In this document: piece by piece, positions 44,358 through 52,542 of the stretch | Position numbering within the stretch: the stretch's first letter is position 1 | Layout of the letters: the number at the start of each line of letters is the position of its first letter | DNA from: Microbacterium sp. MYb54 | GTDB lineage: Bacteria; Actinomycetota; Actinomycetes; Actinomycetales; Microbacteriaceae | Direction of reading: 5' to 3' | NCBI RefSeq assembly: GCF_002979515.1 | Contig: NZ_PCPA01000006.1 | Coordinates: 1-64,000 of the forward strand | Length of the DNA: 64,000 bases | Position numbers and translations under genes: made by a program | The notes under the pieces: model-generated | Databases searched by the model: none | What the model saw: only the letters and a program-made list of their open reading frames with translations | What the model was told of the DNA's origin: nothing

Positions 44358-45029
44358 TCAGCGGTCGAGGCCGGCGAAGCGCTCGATGTCGCTGTTGGTG
44401 CCCGACACGATGATGAGGTCGTGGTTCGTGACGATGGTGTTCGCCTCGGCGTAGCGGAACGGCTTGCCCGGGCTCTTCACACCCACGACGGTGACCTTGT
44501 ACTTCGAGCGCACGCCGGACTCGTTCAGGCCGACGCCGCGGATGAACTTCGGCGGGTACATCTTGGCCAGCACGAAGTCGTCGTCGAAGCGGATGAAGTC
44601 GAGCATCCGTCCGCTCACGAGGTGCGCCACGCGTTCGCCGGCTTCGCGCTCGGGGTAGATGACGTGGTTCGCCCCGACACGGGCGAGGATCTTGCCGTGC
44701 GACTGCGAGACGGCCTTGGCCCAGATCTGGGGGACCTTGAGGTCGACGAGGTTCGCGGTGATGAGCACAGAGGCCTCGATCGAGGAGCCGACCGCGACCA
44801 CGGCGACCTGGAAGTCCTGCGCACCGATCTGCCGCAGTGCATCGATGTTCTTCGCGTCACCCTGCACGGTGTGCGTGACCCTATCGGACCACTTCTGCAC
44901 GAGCTCGAGGTTGTCGTCGATCGCGAGCACCTCGCGCTCGAGGCGATCGAGCTCTCCGGCGCAGGCAGCACCGAATCGGCCGAGGCCGATGACGAGGACG
45001 GGCGCATCGCCCCGGAGGACTTCAACCAA
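44358..45029 (-). CDS. trkA: TrkA/KtrA-type potassium uptake regulatory protein
   Basis: 223 residues. RCK (KTN) NAD-binding loop VIGLGRFGAACAGEL near 13-27, then a C-terminal TrkA_C domain (VRSKYKVTVVGVKSP). It gates the adjacent channel subunit in response to nucleotides. Start is a TTG at 45029 that overlaps the stop of TrkH by 8 bases; no better start is seen. Co-translated with TrkH. Confidence 0.9.
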   Translation of the reverse strand: MVEVLRGDAPVLVIGLGRFGAACAGELDRLEREVLAIDDNLELVQKWSDRVTHTVQGDAKNIDALRQIGAQDFQVAVVAVGSSIEASVLITANLVDLKVPQIWAKAVSQSHGKILARVGANHVIYPEREAGERVAHLVSGRMLDFIRFDDDFVLAKMYPPKFIRGVGLNESGVRSKYKVTVVGVKSPGKPFRYAEANTIVTNHDLIIVSGTNSDIERFAGLDR

Positions 45030-46452
45030 CGATCGGCCTTTCCACGGGCAGTGAGTAGTACTGCGTTCGTGATGTCGCGGCGACTGCCGCGGCGAGTGTC
45101 ACTGTACCAACGCGCCCCATGAAGATGGTCGCGGCCATGACGTACGACGCCGAATCGGGGAGCTCCGCTGTGAGGCCGGTCGACAGACCGACCGTGCCGA
45201 ACGCCGAGATGACATCGAAAAGGACATGACTGATGTCGGCTTTCGTGATCTGGGCGATCACGATCGTCGAGAGCGCGACGATGGTCGCACCCCACGCGAC
45301 GACGCTGAGGGCCACGCGCTGCACGTCGCTCGGGATGCGGCGACCGAAGGCCTCGACCGACTGGCGGCCCTTCGCCTCCGACCAGACGGCGATCGCCAGC
45401 ACGGCCAGCGTTGTGACCTTGATGCCGCCGGCGGTCGAGGCGGAACCGCCGCCGACGAACATCAGCATGCTGGCGGCGAGCAGGGACGAGCCGTTCAGGT
45501 CGTCCATCTCGATCACGTTGAAGCCACCGGATCTGGTCATCGCCGAGAGGAAGAACGCTTGGAACGTGGTGTCGGCGGCATCCATGGAGCCGAAGGTCTT
45601 CGGGTTGTTGAACTCGAGGACGACGAAGACCACGGCCCCGAGGAAGAACAGCAGCACGGTCGTGACGAGGGTGAGTTTGGTGTGCAGCGACCAGCGCTTC
45701 ACGTGCCAGACGTGCTTGGCGAGGGTGTAGATGACGGGGAAGCCGATGCTGCCGAGGAAGACGCCCACCATGAGGAGGGAGAGCACGAGGTAGTCGTCGG
45801 CGAACACGGCGACGCCGCCGTCGTTCGGGGCGAAGCCCGTGTTCGTGAAAGCCATCGCGGCGAAGTAGGGGGCCTCCCAGAGCGCCGCGATCGGGTGGAC
45901 ATTCGCCATCACGAGCGCGGGGTACAGGAGGATCGCCAGCGAGGCTTCGATGATCAGCGCGGAGACGGCGACCGTTGTCAGCAGTTGGCCGACTTCGCCC
46001 AGCCGCACGGTCTGACTCTCGTTGACCACGCCGCCGTGTGCGCGCATCGGATTCGTGTCGCCGGCTGCCATCAGTTTGGCGCGCAACCCGAGGCGCTTCG
46101 AGATGAGCATGCCCATGAGGGAGGCGAGGGTGAGGACGCCGAGGGCGCCGATGTTCACGCCGAGGAAGATGAGCACATGCCCGAACGGTGACCAGTAGTT
46201 CGCCATGTCGACCGTCGCGAGCCCGGTGACGCAGATGGTGGAGACGGCCGTGAAGAGCGCGTCGCTCAGCGGGGTGACCGTGCCGCTGGCGGAGGCGATC
46301 GGCAGCGAGAGCAGGACTGTGAAGACGAGGATCAGCAGAGCGAAGATGACGATCGCGAAGCGCGAGGGCGAAGAGGTGACGAGGTGCTTCGCCCAGCCGG
46401 CGGCGCTCTTGAGGCTCTGCCGCGGGGACGACGCCGAAACGATGCCCGACAT
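45022..46452 (-). CDS. trkH: TrkH/KtrB-family potassium transporter
   Basis: 476 residues. Membrane potassium channel subunit with four pore repeats; selectivity-filter-like ICVTGLATVD, TNTGFAPN, TRSGGFN and SAFGTVGLSTGL are visible. ATG 46452 has GGGGGGAAG 7 bases upstream and a short hydrophilic start; upstream frame to 46941 overlaps the ArsR gene antisense and is not coding. Paired with the TrkA-type gene. Confidence 0.92.
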   Translation of the reverse strand: MSGIVSASSPRQSLKSAAGWAKHLVTSSPSRFAIVIFALLILVFTVLLSLPIASASGTVTPLSDALFTAVSTICVTGLATVDMANYWSPFGHVLIFLGVNIGALGVLTLASLMGMLISKRLGLRAKLMAAGDTNPMRAHGGVVNESQTVRLGEVGQLLTTVAVSALIIEASLAILLYPALVMANVHPIAALWEAPYFAAMAFTNTGFAPNDGGVAVFADDYLVLSLLMVGVFLGSIGFPVIYTLAKHVWHVKRWSLHTKLTLVTTVLLFFLGAVVFVVLEFNNPKTFGSMDAADTTFQAFFLSAMTRSGGFNVIEMDDLNGSSLLAASMLMFVGGGSASTAGGIKVTTLAVLAIAVWSEAKGRQSVEAFGRRIPSDVQRVALSVVAWGATIVALSTIVIAQITKADISHVLFDVISAFGTVGLSTGLTAELPDSASYVMAATIFMGRVGTVTLAAAVAATSRTQYYSLPVERPIVG

Positions 46453-46548
46453 CGCTTCCCCCCCTTTTCGTTCCTGCCTCATCCGCGCAAGCGGTCTCGC
46501 GACGTCTGTCGCCGAGCCTTCGTCATGGTACTCCGTGCCGGGGACGAC

Positions 46549-46554
46549 TACCCT
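46549..46554 (+). promoter_or_regulatory. -10 box of ArsR-type gene, leaderless type
   Basis: TACCCT, 6 bases, ATG 46561. Confidence 0.5.
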
Positions 46555-46560
46555 GATCTC

Positions 46561-46977
46561 ATGACGGACATCTTCGACGTGATCGCAGACGGTACGAGGC
46601 GAGACATCCTCCAGCTCCTGCTGCGACGCACGGCCGAAGGCGAGACCGGCACCAGCGTCAGCCAGATCGTGGCCGACCTCGGCATCAGTCAGCCCACGGT
46701 GTCGAAGCATCTGAAGGTGCTGCGCGATGCCGAGCTCGTCACCGTCCGCGAAGACGGGCAACGCCGGTTCTACAGTCTCGCCGTCGAGCCGCTCGAGGTC
46801 GTCGACGACTGGCTGGTGCCGTTCCTGGTCGACGCGTTCGGCAACGGTGCGCCGGACATCGACTACCCGGGCATCCCGCTCCCCGACAGCGCGGCGCATG
46901 CCGCTGAGGTCGTCGGTCGTGCGGCAGCCTCGGCCAAACATGTGGTCGCGACCGCCCTCAAGAGGCTGGGCGCCTGA
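46561..46977 (+). CDS. ArsR-family transcriptional regulator
   Basis: 138 residues with an N-terminal winged helix (RRDILQLLLRR, then SVSQIVADLGISQPTVSKHLKVLRDAELV) and an acidic C-terminal extension. No Cys metal-binding motif is present, so it is unlikely to be a metal sensor. It diverges from the potassium transporter operon, which it may control (inference). Confidence 0.85.
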   Translation: MTDIFDVIADGTRRDILQLLLRRTAEGETGTSVSQIVADLGISQPTVSKHLKVLRDAELVTVREDGQRRFYSLAVEPLEVVDDWLVPFLVDAFGNGAPDIDYPGIPLPDSAAHAAEVVGRAAASAKHVVATALKRLGA

Positions 46978-47013
46978 CCCATCGCAATGTCGGAGAGCAG
47001 CACTCGCAGAGGC

Positions 47014-47042
47014 TTGTAGCTATTTAGCGAAACTGTTAAATT
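47014..47042 (+). promoter_or_regulatory. Promoter of DUF2071 gene
   Basis: -35 TTGTAG (47014-47019), 17-bp spacer, -10 TAAATT (47037-47042), 6 bases to ATG 47049. One of the few AT-rich patches in the window. Confidence 0.6.
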
Positions 47043-47048
47043 GAGCTC

Positions 47049-47759
47049 ATGAGTATTTCGATGAGCACGATCCGTGGCCGCATGCGGCGTCGACTGCTGT
47101 TGACGTCTCGAGTGGATCCAACAGTGGCGCGGAGCGTCATTCCCGCGCCGTTCCGCCCGCAGATCGTCGACGGGAGCGCCGTAGGAGGCGTCTGCCTGAT
47201 CGCGCTGACCGAGCTCCGTCCTGGCTGGGTCCTGCCGCGAATCGGTGTTTCCGCCGAAAATGCCGCGCACCGATTCGCGGTCGAATGGGATGAGGGCGAA
47301 GAGACTCGCACGGGCGTCTACGTCATGGAACGCCACACCTCTGGCGTCGTTCCTGTCATCGGGGGAGGCCGGTTCTTCCCCGGGGTGCAGCAGCGAGCAC
47401 GATTCGATGTCGAGGAGAGCGGATCGCGCTTCCAGGTTCGAATGGACGCACCGGGAGCGCACGTCGAGGCCGACATCGAGCTGACCGAGGAGTGGGAGAG
47501 TACGCTCTTCTCCACGATCGATGACGCCTCGCAGTTCTATCGGGCTGGTGCGATCGGCTGGTCACCGCGCCGTGACGACCGAGGCGCCGAAGCGCTGGAG
47601 TTGACCTCGACGCGGTGGGAGGTCGAGGCCGGGCGGGTGAGAGAGGTGTCTTCCTCGTTCTTCGATCGCCTTCCGAGCGGGTCTGCCGAGATCGACAGCG
47701 TTCTGGTGATGCGCGACATCCCCGTGACCTGGCAGGCGCCGGGCATGACTCGCCCCTGA
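47049..47759 (+). CDS. DUF2071 family protein
   Basis: 236 residues of DUF2071/YqjF type (VARSVIPAPFRPQIVDGSAV, LIALTELRPGW, GVSAENAAHRFAVEW). The function of the family is unknown. ATG 47049 fits the leaderless promoter; ATG 47061 is an alternative. A perfect 14-bp hairpin overlaps its stop codon. The ArsR-type gene immediately upstream on the same strand may regulate it. Confidence 0.85.
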   Translation: MSISMSTIRGRMRRRLLLTSRVDPTVARSVIPAPFRPQIVDGSAVGGVCLIALTELRPGWVLPRIGVSAENAAHRFAVEWDEGEETRTGVYVMERHTSGVVPVIGGGRFFPGVQQRARFDVEESGSRFQVRMDAPGAHVEADIELTEEWESTLFSTIDDASQFYRAGAIGWSPRRDDRGAEALELTSTRWEVEAGRVREVSSSFFDRLPSGSAEIDSVLVMRDIPVTWQAPGMTRP

Positions 47760-47785
47760 CGACAGGGGGCTTGTCGTCAGGGGCG
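47751..47785 (+). terminator. Terminator after DUF2071 gene, overlapping the stop codon
   Basis: CGCCCCTGACGACA (47751-47764) pairs perfectly with TGTCGTCAGGGGCG (47772-47785) across a 7-base loop. The left arm contains the stop TGA at 47757-47759. No strong T-run. Confidence 0.75.
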
Positions 47786-47921
47786 AGGTGCGGGTCCCCA
47801 GACCCAGGGGGCGGACTCGGCGGTGCCGACACGAGTCCTTCCTGCACACTGGCAGTCCCGGATGGGCGAAAGCCGGAGAACGTCTATGCCTCAGCTGTGA
47901 TGAAGGCCATCTCCGGCCCAG

Positions 47922-48749
47922 TCAGCGGCGTCCGGCCTTGCGGCGGAACAGCCACGCGCCCCAAGTCGCCGCGATCGCGAGGATGGCCAGACACCAGCCG
48001 ATCGCCCACCATGCCTCGCCCTGCAGCGGAGCATCCATGAGCAGCCCGCGGATCGTCTCGACGATGGGCGTGATCGGCTGATTGGCTGCCACGGGCTGCA
48101 GCCAATCAGGCATGCTCGCGACCGGGACGAATGCGCTGGACAGGTAGGGGAGGAAGAGCAGCACGAAGCCATAGCCGTTCGCGCCCTCCGGGCTCCCCGC
48201 CGCGAGGCCGATCGCGGCGAACAGGTAGGTGATCGCGAGGATGTAGAGCGCGATGAGGCCGGTGAAGGCGATCCACTCCCAGCCGTTCGCGCTCGGACGG
48301 AAACCGACGAGCACCCCGACGCCGATCACGATCGCGGTGGCGATGAGGTTGCGCAGCACGCTCGCGACGACGTGCCCCGTCAGCACGGCGCCGGCTCGAA
48401 GAGGCATGGTGCGGAATCTGTCGATGATGCCCGTGCGCATGTCGTTCGCGACATACACGGCGGTGGATGAGGCGCCGAAGCCGGCGCACGTGAGGATGAT
48501 GCCCGGCACCACATAGTCGACGTAGGCGCCGGATGGATCGATCGCCCCGCCGAACACCCACGTGAACATGAGCATGAGCATCACGGGGAGCATGATCGCC
48601 ATGAGCAGGGATTCACCGTCGCGCAACGAGTGCCGGAGGCTGCGGCCGACGAAGACGGCCTCGGCGGTCATGCCGCGCAGGCGCGGACGGGGTGAGGGAG
48701 TCGGAAGGGCGGATGCCGTGGCTCGAGGCGCGGCGACGGTGACGTTCAT
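47922..48749 (-). CDS. ABC-2-type permease (DrrB-like)
   Basis: 275 residues with six membrane helices: LMAIMLPVMLMLMFTWVFG near 49-67, then VVPGIILTCAGFG, and a C-terminal hydrophobic pair. Exporter permease related to DrrB. ATG 48749 overlaps the ATPase stop (ATGA), so the two are one unit. Drug or lipid substrate unknown. Confidence 0.88.
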   Translation of the reverse strand: MNVTVAAPRATASALPTPSPRPRLRGMTAEAVFVGRSLRHSLRDGESLLMAIMLPVMLMLMFTWVFGGAIDPSGAYVDYVVPGIILTCAGFGASSTAVYVANDMRTGIIDRFRTMPLRAGAVLTGHVVASVLRNLIATAIVIGVGVLVGFRPSANGWEWIAFTGLIALYILAITYLFAAIGLAAGSPEGANGYGFVLLFLPYLSSAFVPVASMPDWLQPVAANQPITPIVETIRGLLMDAPLQGEAWWAIGWCLAILAIAATWGAWLFRRKAGRR

Positions 48750-49639
48750 GCGAGCTCCTTGATGGGGCGGGTGCTGTCGGCGGGGGCTGTGACGGCGAGG
48801 AACACGTCGTCGAGGGTGGGGCGGCGCAGGGTGACGACGCCGTCTTCTCCGGCTTCGTCCAGTAGATCGAGCGCTCGCCGGAGGTCGGTGACCGTGCCGT
48901 CGGTGGGGATCTCCCTGAGGAGGTCGCCGTGGTCGTCGTGCAGCTCCACAGTGTCGCCCCCCACTCGCGCCTTCAGCTCCGCTGGGGTGCCGAGCGCGGC
49001 GATCCTGCCGTCGTGCAGCACGGCGATCCGGTCGGCGAGCTGATCGGCTTCCTCCAGGTACTGCGTCGTGAGGAAGACCGTGGTCCCCGCGCTCGCGAGC
49101 ATGCGGATGATGTCCCATAGCGCGCGGCGGCTGCGGGTGTCGAGACCCGTGGTCGGCTCGTCCAGGAACAGCACTTCGGGGGTGACCACGAAGCTGAGCG
49201 CGAGGTCGAGGCGACGACGCATGCCTCCGGAGAAGGTGCGAACCATGCGGGATGCGGCATCCGTCAAGTCGAACTGGGTGATGAGGTCTGCGGCACGCCG
49301 CTTCGCCGCCGCCCGGCCGAGACCGGCCAGCCTGGCGAACATCACGACGTTCTCGGTCGCGGTCAGCGCGTCGTCGACCGCGGCGGCCTGACCTGTGAGG
49401 CTGATCCGTCGCTGGACCTCGATCGCCTGGGTCCGGATATCCCATCCTGCGACTCTCGCCGAGCCGGCGTCGGCGGCGGCGAGGGTGGTGAGGATGTTGA
49501 TCGTCGTCGTCTTGCCGGCTCCGTTCGGCCCGAGCAGGGCGAAGACCTCGCCGCGTGCGACCGTGAGATCCAACCCGTCGACGACGGTCTTCTCCTTGAA
49601 GGCCTTGCGCAGACCCTGCACCTCGATTGCTGTCTCCAT
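48746..49639 (-). CDS. ABC transporter ATP-binding protein (DrrA-like)
   Basis: 297 residues. Walker A GPNGAGKTT (near 35-43), signature FSGGMRRRLDLA, Walker B VLFLDEPTTGLD, and the C-terminal DUF4162-like extension (VTLRRPTLDDVFLAVT) typical of daunorubicin-resistance ATPases. Start ATG 49639. It is divergent from a TetR gene with a palindrome and direct repeats between. Confidence 0.92.
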   Translation of the reverse strand: METAIEVQGLRKAFKEKTVVDGLDLTVARGEVFALLGPNGAGKTTTINILTTLAAADAGSARVAGWDIRTQAIEVQRRISLTGQAAAVDDALTATENVVMFARLAGLGRAAAKRRAADLITQFDLTDAASRMVRTFSGGMRRRLDLALSFVVTPEVLFLDEPTTGLDTRSRRALWDIIRMLASAGTTVFLTTQYLEEADQLADRIAVLHDGRIAALGTPAELKARVGGDTVELHDDHGDLLREIPTDGTVTDLRRALDLLDEAGEDGVVTLRRPTLDDVFLAVTAPADSTRPIKELA

Positions 49640-49653
49640 CACGGTGCCCCTTT

Positions 49654-49697
49654 CTGTGTATGTGAGAAACTGTGTATGACCAACGCAACTGTGTATG
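49654..49697 (+). repeat. Three direct repeats of CTGTGTATG
   Basis: Exact 9-bp copies at 49654-49662, 49670-49678 and 49689-49697 (16 and 19 bp apart), in the short divergent region between DrrA-like and TetR genes. Likely operator elements. Confidence 0.65.
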
Positions 49698-49708
49698 ACC
49701 GTAACACA

Positions 49709-49727
49709 CTGTTTACTTAATAAACAG
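49709..49727. promoter_or_regulatory. TetR-type operator palindrome
   Basis: CTGTTTACTTAATAAACAG: perfect 7-bp arms around CTTAA, between the putative -35 and -10 (TAGGAT) of the TetR gene. Fits autorepression and repression of the ABC exporter. Confidence 0.7.
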
Positions 49728-49730
49728 AAG

Positions 49731-49736
49731 TAGGAT
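49731..49736 (+). promoter_or_regulatory. -10 box of TetR gene, leaderless type
   Basis: TAGGAT, 6 bases, ATG 49743; adjoins the palindrome. Confidence 0.5.
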
Positions 49737-49742
49737 GATCGC

Positions 49743-50675
49743 ATGACTGACATCGAGCCGCCGGAGCTGCCGAGGGGCATCGCGCTCGCCTGGGGAGTCG
49801 CCGCGAATCCGCAGCGCGGACCGAAGCGTGAGATGAGCGTCGAGAAGATCGTCGACGCTGCCGTCGAGCTGGCAGATGCCGAGGGGATCGGCGCCGTGTC
49901 GATGGCCGCCGTGGCCGCGCGCCTCGGCTTCACCCCGATGTCGCTCTACCGTTACGTGACCGCGAAAGACGACCTGCTGCTGCTCATGCAGGAAGAGGCG
50001 ACCGGGCTCCCTCCGGCAAGCCACCTCGAAGTCGACGGCTGGCGTGGACGGATGCTCGCCCTGTACGAGGCGCAGGTCCTGCTGTATCTCCGTCATCCAT
50101 GGATGCTCTCGTTGCCGATCGCAGGTTCTCCGATCACGCCCAACAGCTCGGCGTGGCTGGATGCCGGCCTCGCCTCCCTCGAGGAGACCCCGCTGTCGGC
50201 GGACGAGCGGATGGCTGTCGCGCTCGCGGTGACCGGGCATGCCCGCTGGTGCGGGATCGTGCAGGCCGGCTACACCGAGGAGTCCCGGCGGAGCGGGATC
50301 ACCGCTGACGAAGTGGCGGCGCGCGAAGCGGCTCTCTTCGATCGGGTGATCACGGCAGAGGAGTTCCCTGCCCTGCGGCGCGCGATCGAGGACGACGTTT
50401 TTCTCTCCGAAGCCGATCCGTTCAGATTCGCCGTCGAGCGAACTCTCGACGGTGTCGCCGGATACATCGCGGGGCTCGACCGCGGTGAAGCTCACGCCGA
50501 GGTGACCGAGTGGATCGGCATCGATCCGGCCGAGTTGGCGGGCGACCGTCGACTCAAAGAGGCGCAGAAGGCGGTGCGCGAAGCCGAGAAGATGCTTCGC
50601 GCGGCACGCAAGATCGAACGGCAGACCCTGCGCGAAGCCGGGGATCGACTGGCGAAGGCGAAGAAGTCCGGCTGA
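49743..50675 (+). CDS. TetR-family transcriptional regulator
   Basis: 310 residues, longer than most TetR proteins (about 200). The HTH is at about 48-80 (MAAVAARLGFTPMSLYRYVTAKDDLL), the TetR_C-like effector part follows, and a 40-residue lysine/alanine-rich helix (LKEAQKAVREAEKMLRAARK) ends the protein. It diverges from the DrrAB-like exporter and likely represses it until a toxic ligand binds. Confidence 0.9.
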   Translation: MTDIEPPELPRGIALAWGVAANPQRGPKREMSVEKIVDAAVELADAEGIGAVSMAAVAARLGFTPMSLYRYVTAKDDLLLLMQEEATGLPPASHLEVDGWRGRMLALYEAQVLLYLRHPWMLSLPIAGSPITPNSSAWLDAGLASLEETPLSADERMAVALAVTGHARWCGIVQAGYTEESRRSGITADEVAAREAALFDRVITAEEFPALRRAIEDDVFLSEADPFRFAVERTLDGVAGYIAGLDRGEAHAEVTEWIGIDPAELAGDRRLKEAQKAVREAEKMLRAARKIERQTLREAGDRLAKAKKSG

Positions 50676-50702
50676 TTCGGCCTCGACGTCGTCGACTCTT
50701 GC

Positions 50703-50708
50703 CATGAT
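50703..50708 (+). promoter_or_regulatory. -10 box of cyclase-family gene, leaderless type
   Basis: CATGAT, 6 bases, ATG 50715; supports ATG 50715 over GTG 50709. Confidence 0.4.
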
Positions 50709-50714
50709 GTGGGC

Positions 50715-51638
50715 ATGACTGCCGACCGCAGAGCGCACTTCGACTTCACGATCGCCTTCGCCAACGGCGGCGGTATGCAGGGCGATGGCTTCCGCCTCGA
50801 CCTCCCTCGCGAGGACGTGTCGGCGCAGGAGATCGGTGCGCTCCTCATCCGGCACCTCGGGCTGGCGCTGGTGAGCACCGTCGAACTCCACGATCTCCGC
50901 ATAGTCGAAGAGCCGCACCGGGGGAGCCGTGGCGTGGATGCTGTCGGCGACGCAGTCGAGGACAGCGTGATCGATCTCAGCCATCCGATCGAGGCCGGAC
51001 TCGTGACGTACCCCGGTCTCCCGGCGCCGATCATCACGCCCTACCTCACGCGGGAGGACTCTCGCGCGCGATACGCGCCGGGAACCGAGTTCGAGATGGA
51101 TGTCATCACGATGATCGGCAACACCGGCACCTACCTGGATGCTCCGTTCCACCGATATGCAGACGGTGGCGATCTCGCCTCGCTGGAGCTGCGCACCCTG
51201 GTGGGCCTGCCGGCCGAGGTGTTCCATCTGCGCGACGCGTGGGCGCCCGAGCGTCGCGGCATCCAGGCGACCACCCTTGCGGATCGGGAGCTTCATGGTG
51301 CGGCCGTGCTCCTCGACACCGGGTGGGATCGGTACTTCGGGAGGCCGGAGTATGCCTCTGGCGCCCCTTTCCTCACCGAGGACGCCGCCCGTTTCCTGGT
51401 CGATGCCGGAGTACGTCTCGTCGGCATCGACTCGCTCAACATCGACGACACCGAGAGTGGAGGGGAGCGTCCGGCGCACAGCATCCTGCTCGCCGGAGGG
51501 GTGCATGTGGTCGAGCATCTGGCGAATCTCGACGAGGTTCCGGCGCGCGGAGCGAGGTTCACTGCGGCGCCGCCGGCGGTGCGAGGGTTCGGCACGTTCC
51601 CGGTTCGGGCCTTCGCCACCGTGTCGGCGCCTCACTGA
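50715..51638 (+). CDS. Cyclase-family (kynurenine formamidase-like) metal hydrolase with N-terminal extension
   Basis: 307 residues. The C-terminal cyclase domain (about 85-300) shows VIDLSHPIEAGLVTYPG, GNTGTYLDAPFHRYADGGD (the metal-site H and D) and a GIDSLNIDD loop. It would hydrolyse an amide, as in kynurenine formamidase. The N-terminal 75 residues (HFDFTIAFANGGGMQGDGF) form an extra domain that I do not recognise. No kynurenine pathway genes are nearby. Start ATG 50715. Confidence 0.82.
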   Translation: MTADRRAHFDFTIAFANGGGMQGDGFRLDLPREDVSAQEIGALLIRHLGLALVSTVELHDLRIVEEPHRGSRGVDAVGDAVEDSVIDLSHPIEAGLVTYPGLPAPIITPYLTREDSRARYAPGTEFEMDVITMIGNTGTYLDAPFHRYADGGDLASLELRTLVGLPAEVFHLRDAWAPERRGIQATTLADRELHGAAVLLDTGWDRYFGRPEYASGAPFLTEDAARFLVDAGVRLVGIDSLNIDDTESGGERPAHSILLAGGVHVVEHLANLDEVPARGARFTAAPPAVRGFGTFPVRAFATVSAPH

Positions 51639-51656
51639 TCACATGGGCCACATGGG

Positions 51657-51686
51657 TTTACACGCGTCCCAGCTACCACATAGAGT
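51657..51686 (+). promoter_or_regulatory. Promoter of small helix-turn-helix gene
   Basis: -35 TTTACA (51657-51662), 18-bp spacer, -10 TAGAGT (51681-51686). Two direct CACATGGG repeats (51640-51647, 51649-51656) lie just upstream of the -35. Confidence 0.55.
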
Positions 51687-51713
51687 GTGCACATCGAGAA
51701 AGGGGTACGTGGG

Positions 51714-51905
51714 ATGCCCGAGGTTCCAGACGTCCGATTCCTCACCGTTGCTGAGGTCGCAGAGTTGATGCGCGTGTCCAAGATGACCGTGTATCGGCTG
51801 GTTCATGCTGGGGAGCTGCCAGCCGTCCGTTTCGGACGCAGTTATCGCGTTCCAGAGTCCGCTGTGGCCGACGCGCTGCAGCGCCCGATCGCCGACGTCG
51901 GCTGA
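51714..51905 (+). CDS. Small helix-turn-helix (excisionase/BldC-like) DNA-binding protein
   Basis: 63 residues, nearly all one MerR/excisionase-type wHTH (FLTVAEVAELMRVSKMTVYRLVHAGELPAVRF). Start ATG 51714 has GAAAGGGG 8 bases upstream; the GTG at 51687 lies within the promoter. It precedes the bS22 gene as in many actinobacteria. Probably a small regulator, not a phage excisionase, since no integrase is present. Confidence 0.85.
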   Translation: MPEVPDVRFLTVAEVAELMRVSKMTVYRLVHAGELPAVRFGRSYRVPESAVADALQRPIADVG

Positions 51906-51979
51906 CGTCGGCAGCTGTCTCACCGTTCGACAGCCTTCGGGCGGTCGATGAGTGTGACAGCCGAGGCCGCCGGGTTTGC

Positions 51980-51985
51980 TAGACT
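51980..51985 (+). promoter_or_regulatory. Possible -10 box of the bS22 gene
   Basis: TAGACT about 78 bases before GTG 52063; no clear -35 at standard spacing. Confidence 0.35.
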
Positions 51986-52062
51986 GACCCGAGGCATTTT
52001 CCGTGCCCGTACCCGGGTGTCCGATTTCGGCGACACCCAGCCACTGACTTAGTGAGGTTTCC

Positions 52063-52161
52063 GTGGGTTCTGTCATCAAGAAGCGCCGCAAGCGCATGGC
52101 GAAGAAGAAGCACCGCAAGCTGCTTCGTAAGACTCGCCACCAGCGTCGCAACAAGAAGTAA
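52063..52161 (+). CDS. Ribosomal protein bS22 (AURKAIP1/COX24-type)
   Basis: 32 residues, more than half Lys/Arg (MGSVIKKRRKRMAKKKH... start), matching the short bS22 proteins of actinobacterial 30S subunits. GTG 52063 with GAGG 6 bases upstream. Codes for a tiny basic protein and would be missed by length filters. A strong terminator follows. Confidence 0.93.
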   Translation: MGSVIKKRRKRMAKKKHRKLLRKTRHQRRNKK

Positions 52162-52174
52162 GCGGCCAGACACG

Positions 52175-52200
52175 AGCGCCTGTCTTCGGACGGGCGCTTT
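52175..52200 (+). terminator. Terminator after bS22
   Basis: 10-bp stem (AGCGCCTGTC with GACGGGCGCT, one T-G wobble) closed by a TTCG tetraloop and followed by TTTGTGT. Confidence 0.88.
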
Positions 52201-52239
52201 GTGTCTCTGCCCGCAGCTCAGCCCTGCCGAGAGGATGTC

Positions 52240-52542
52240 ATGAAGTCGATCACCGTCACCGAGCTCGCCGAGCGCACCGGTATCCCGCTCATCGACGTGC
52301 GGGAGGTGGACGAGTTCGCCGCAGGCCACGTGCCCGGTGCCGTCAACATCCCGATGTCTGAGATCGGCAATCGACTCGAAGATCTTCCGGCAGAGGCGTT
52401 CGACGTCATCTGCGAAGCGGGTGGTCGGTCGGCACGCGTCGTCGAGGCGCTCGAAGCCCGCGGCTTCGACGCCACGAACGTCGAAGGCGGCACCGGCGAG
52501 TGGATCTCGCAGGGGCGTGCGGTCGAGGTGCCTGCGGCGTGA
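52240..52542 (+). CDS. Rhodanese-domain sulfurtransferase
   Basis: 100 residues. Single rhodanese domain: LIDVREVDEFAAGHVPGAVNIP and the active-site loop ICEAGGRSA with catalytic Cys near residue 63. Likely moves sulfane sulfur; cytoplasmic. ATG 52240 has GAGAGGA upstream. It overlaps the next gene (GTGA). Confidence 0.92.
   Translation: MKSITVTELAERTGIPLIDVREVDEFAAGHVPGAVNIPMSEIGNRLEDLPAEAFDVICEAGGRSARVVEALEARGFDATNVEGGTGEWISQGRAVEVPAA

Noticed and set aside
43470..45122. 550-codon open frame on the plus strand
   Set aside because: Antisense to the exporter ATPase and TrkA-type genes, both with clear motifs.
49713..51635. 640-codon open frame on the minus strand
   Set aside because: Antisense to the TetR and cyclase-family genes; no domains.
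51714..51905. Phage excisionase as sign of a prophage
   Set aside because: No integrase, attachment site or phage gene nearby; the neighbour bS22 gene points to a core chromosomal regulator.
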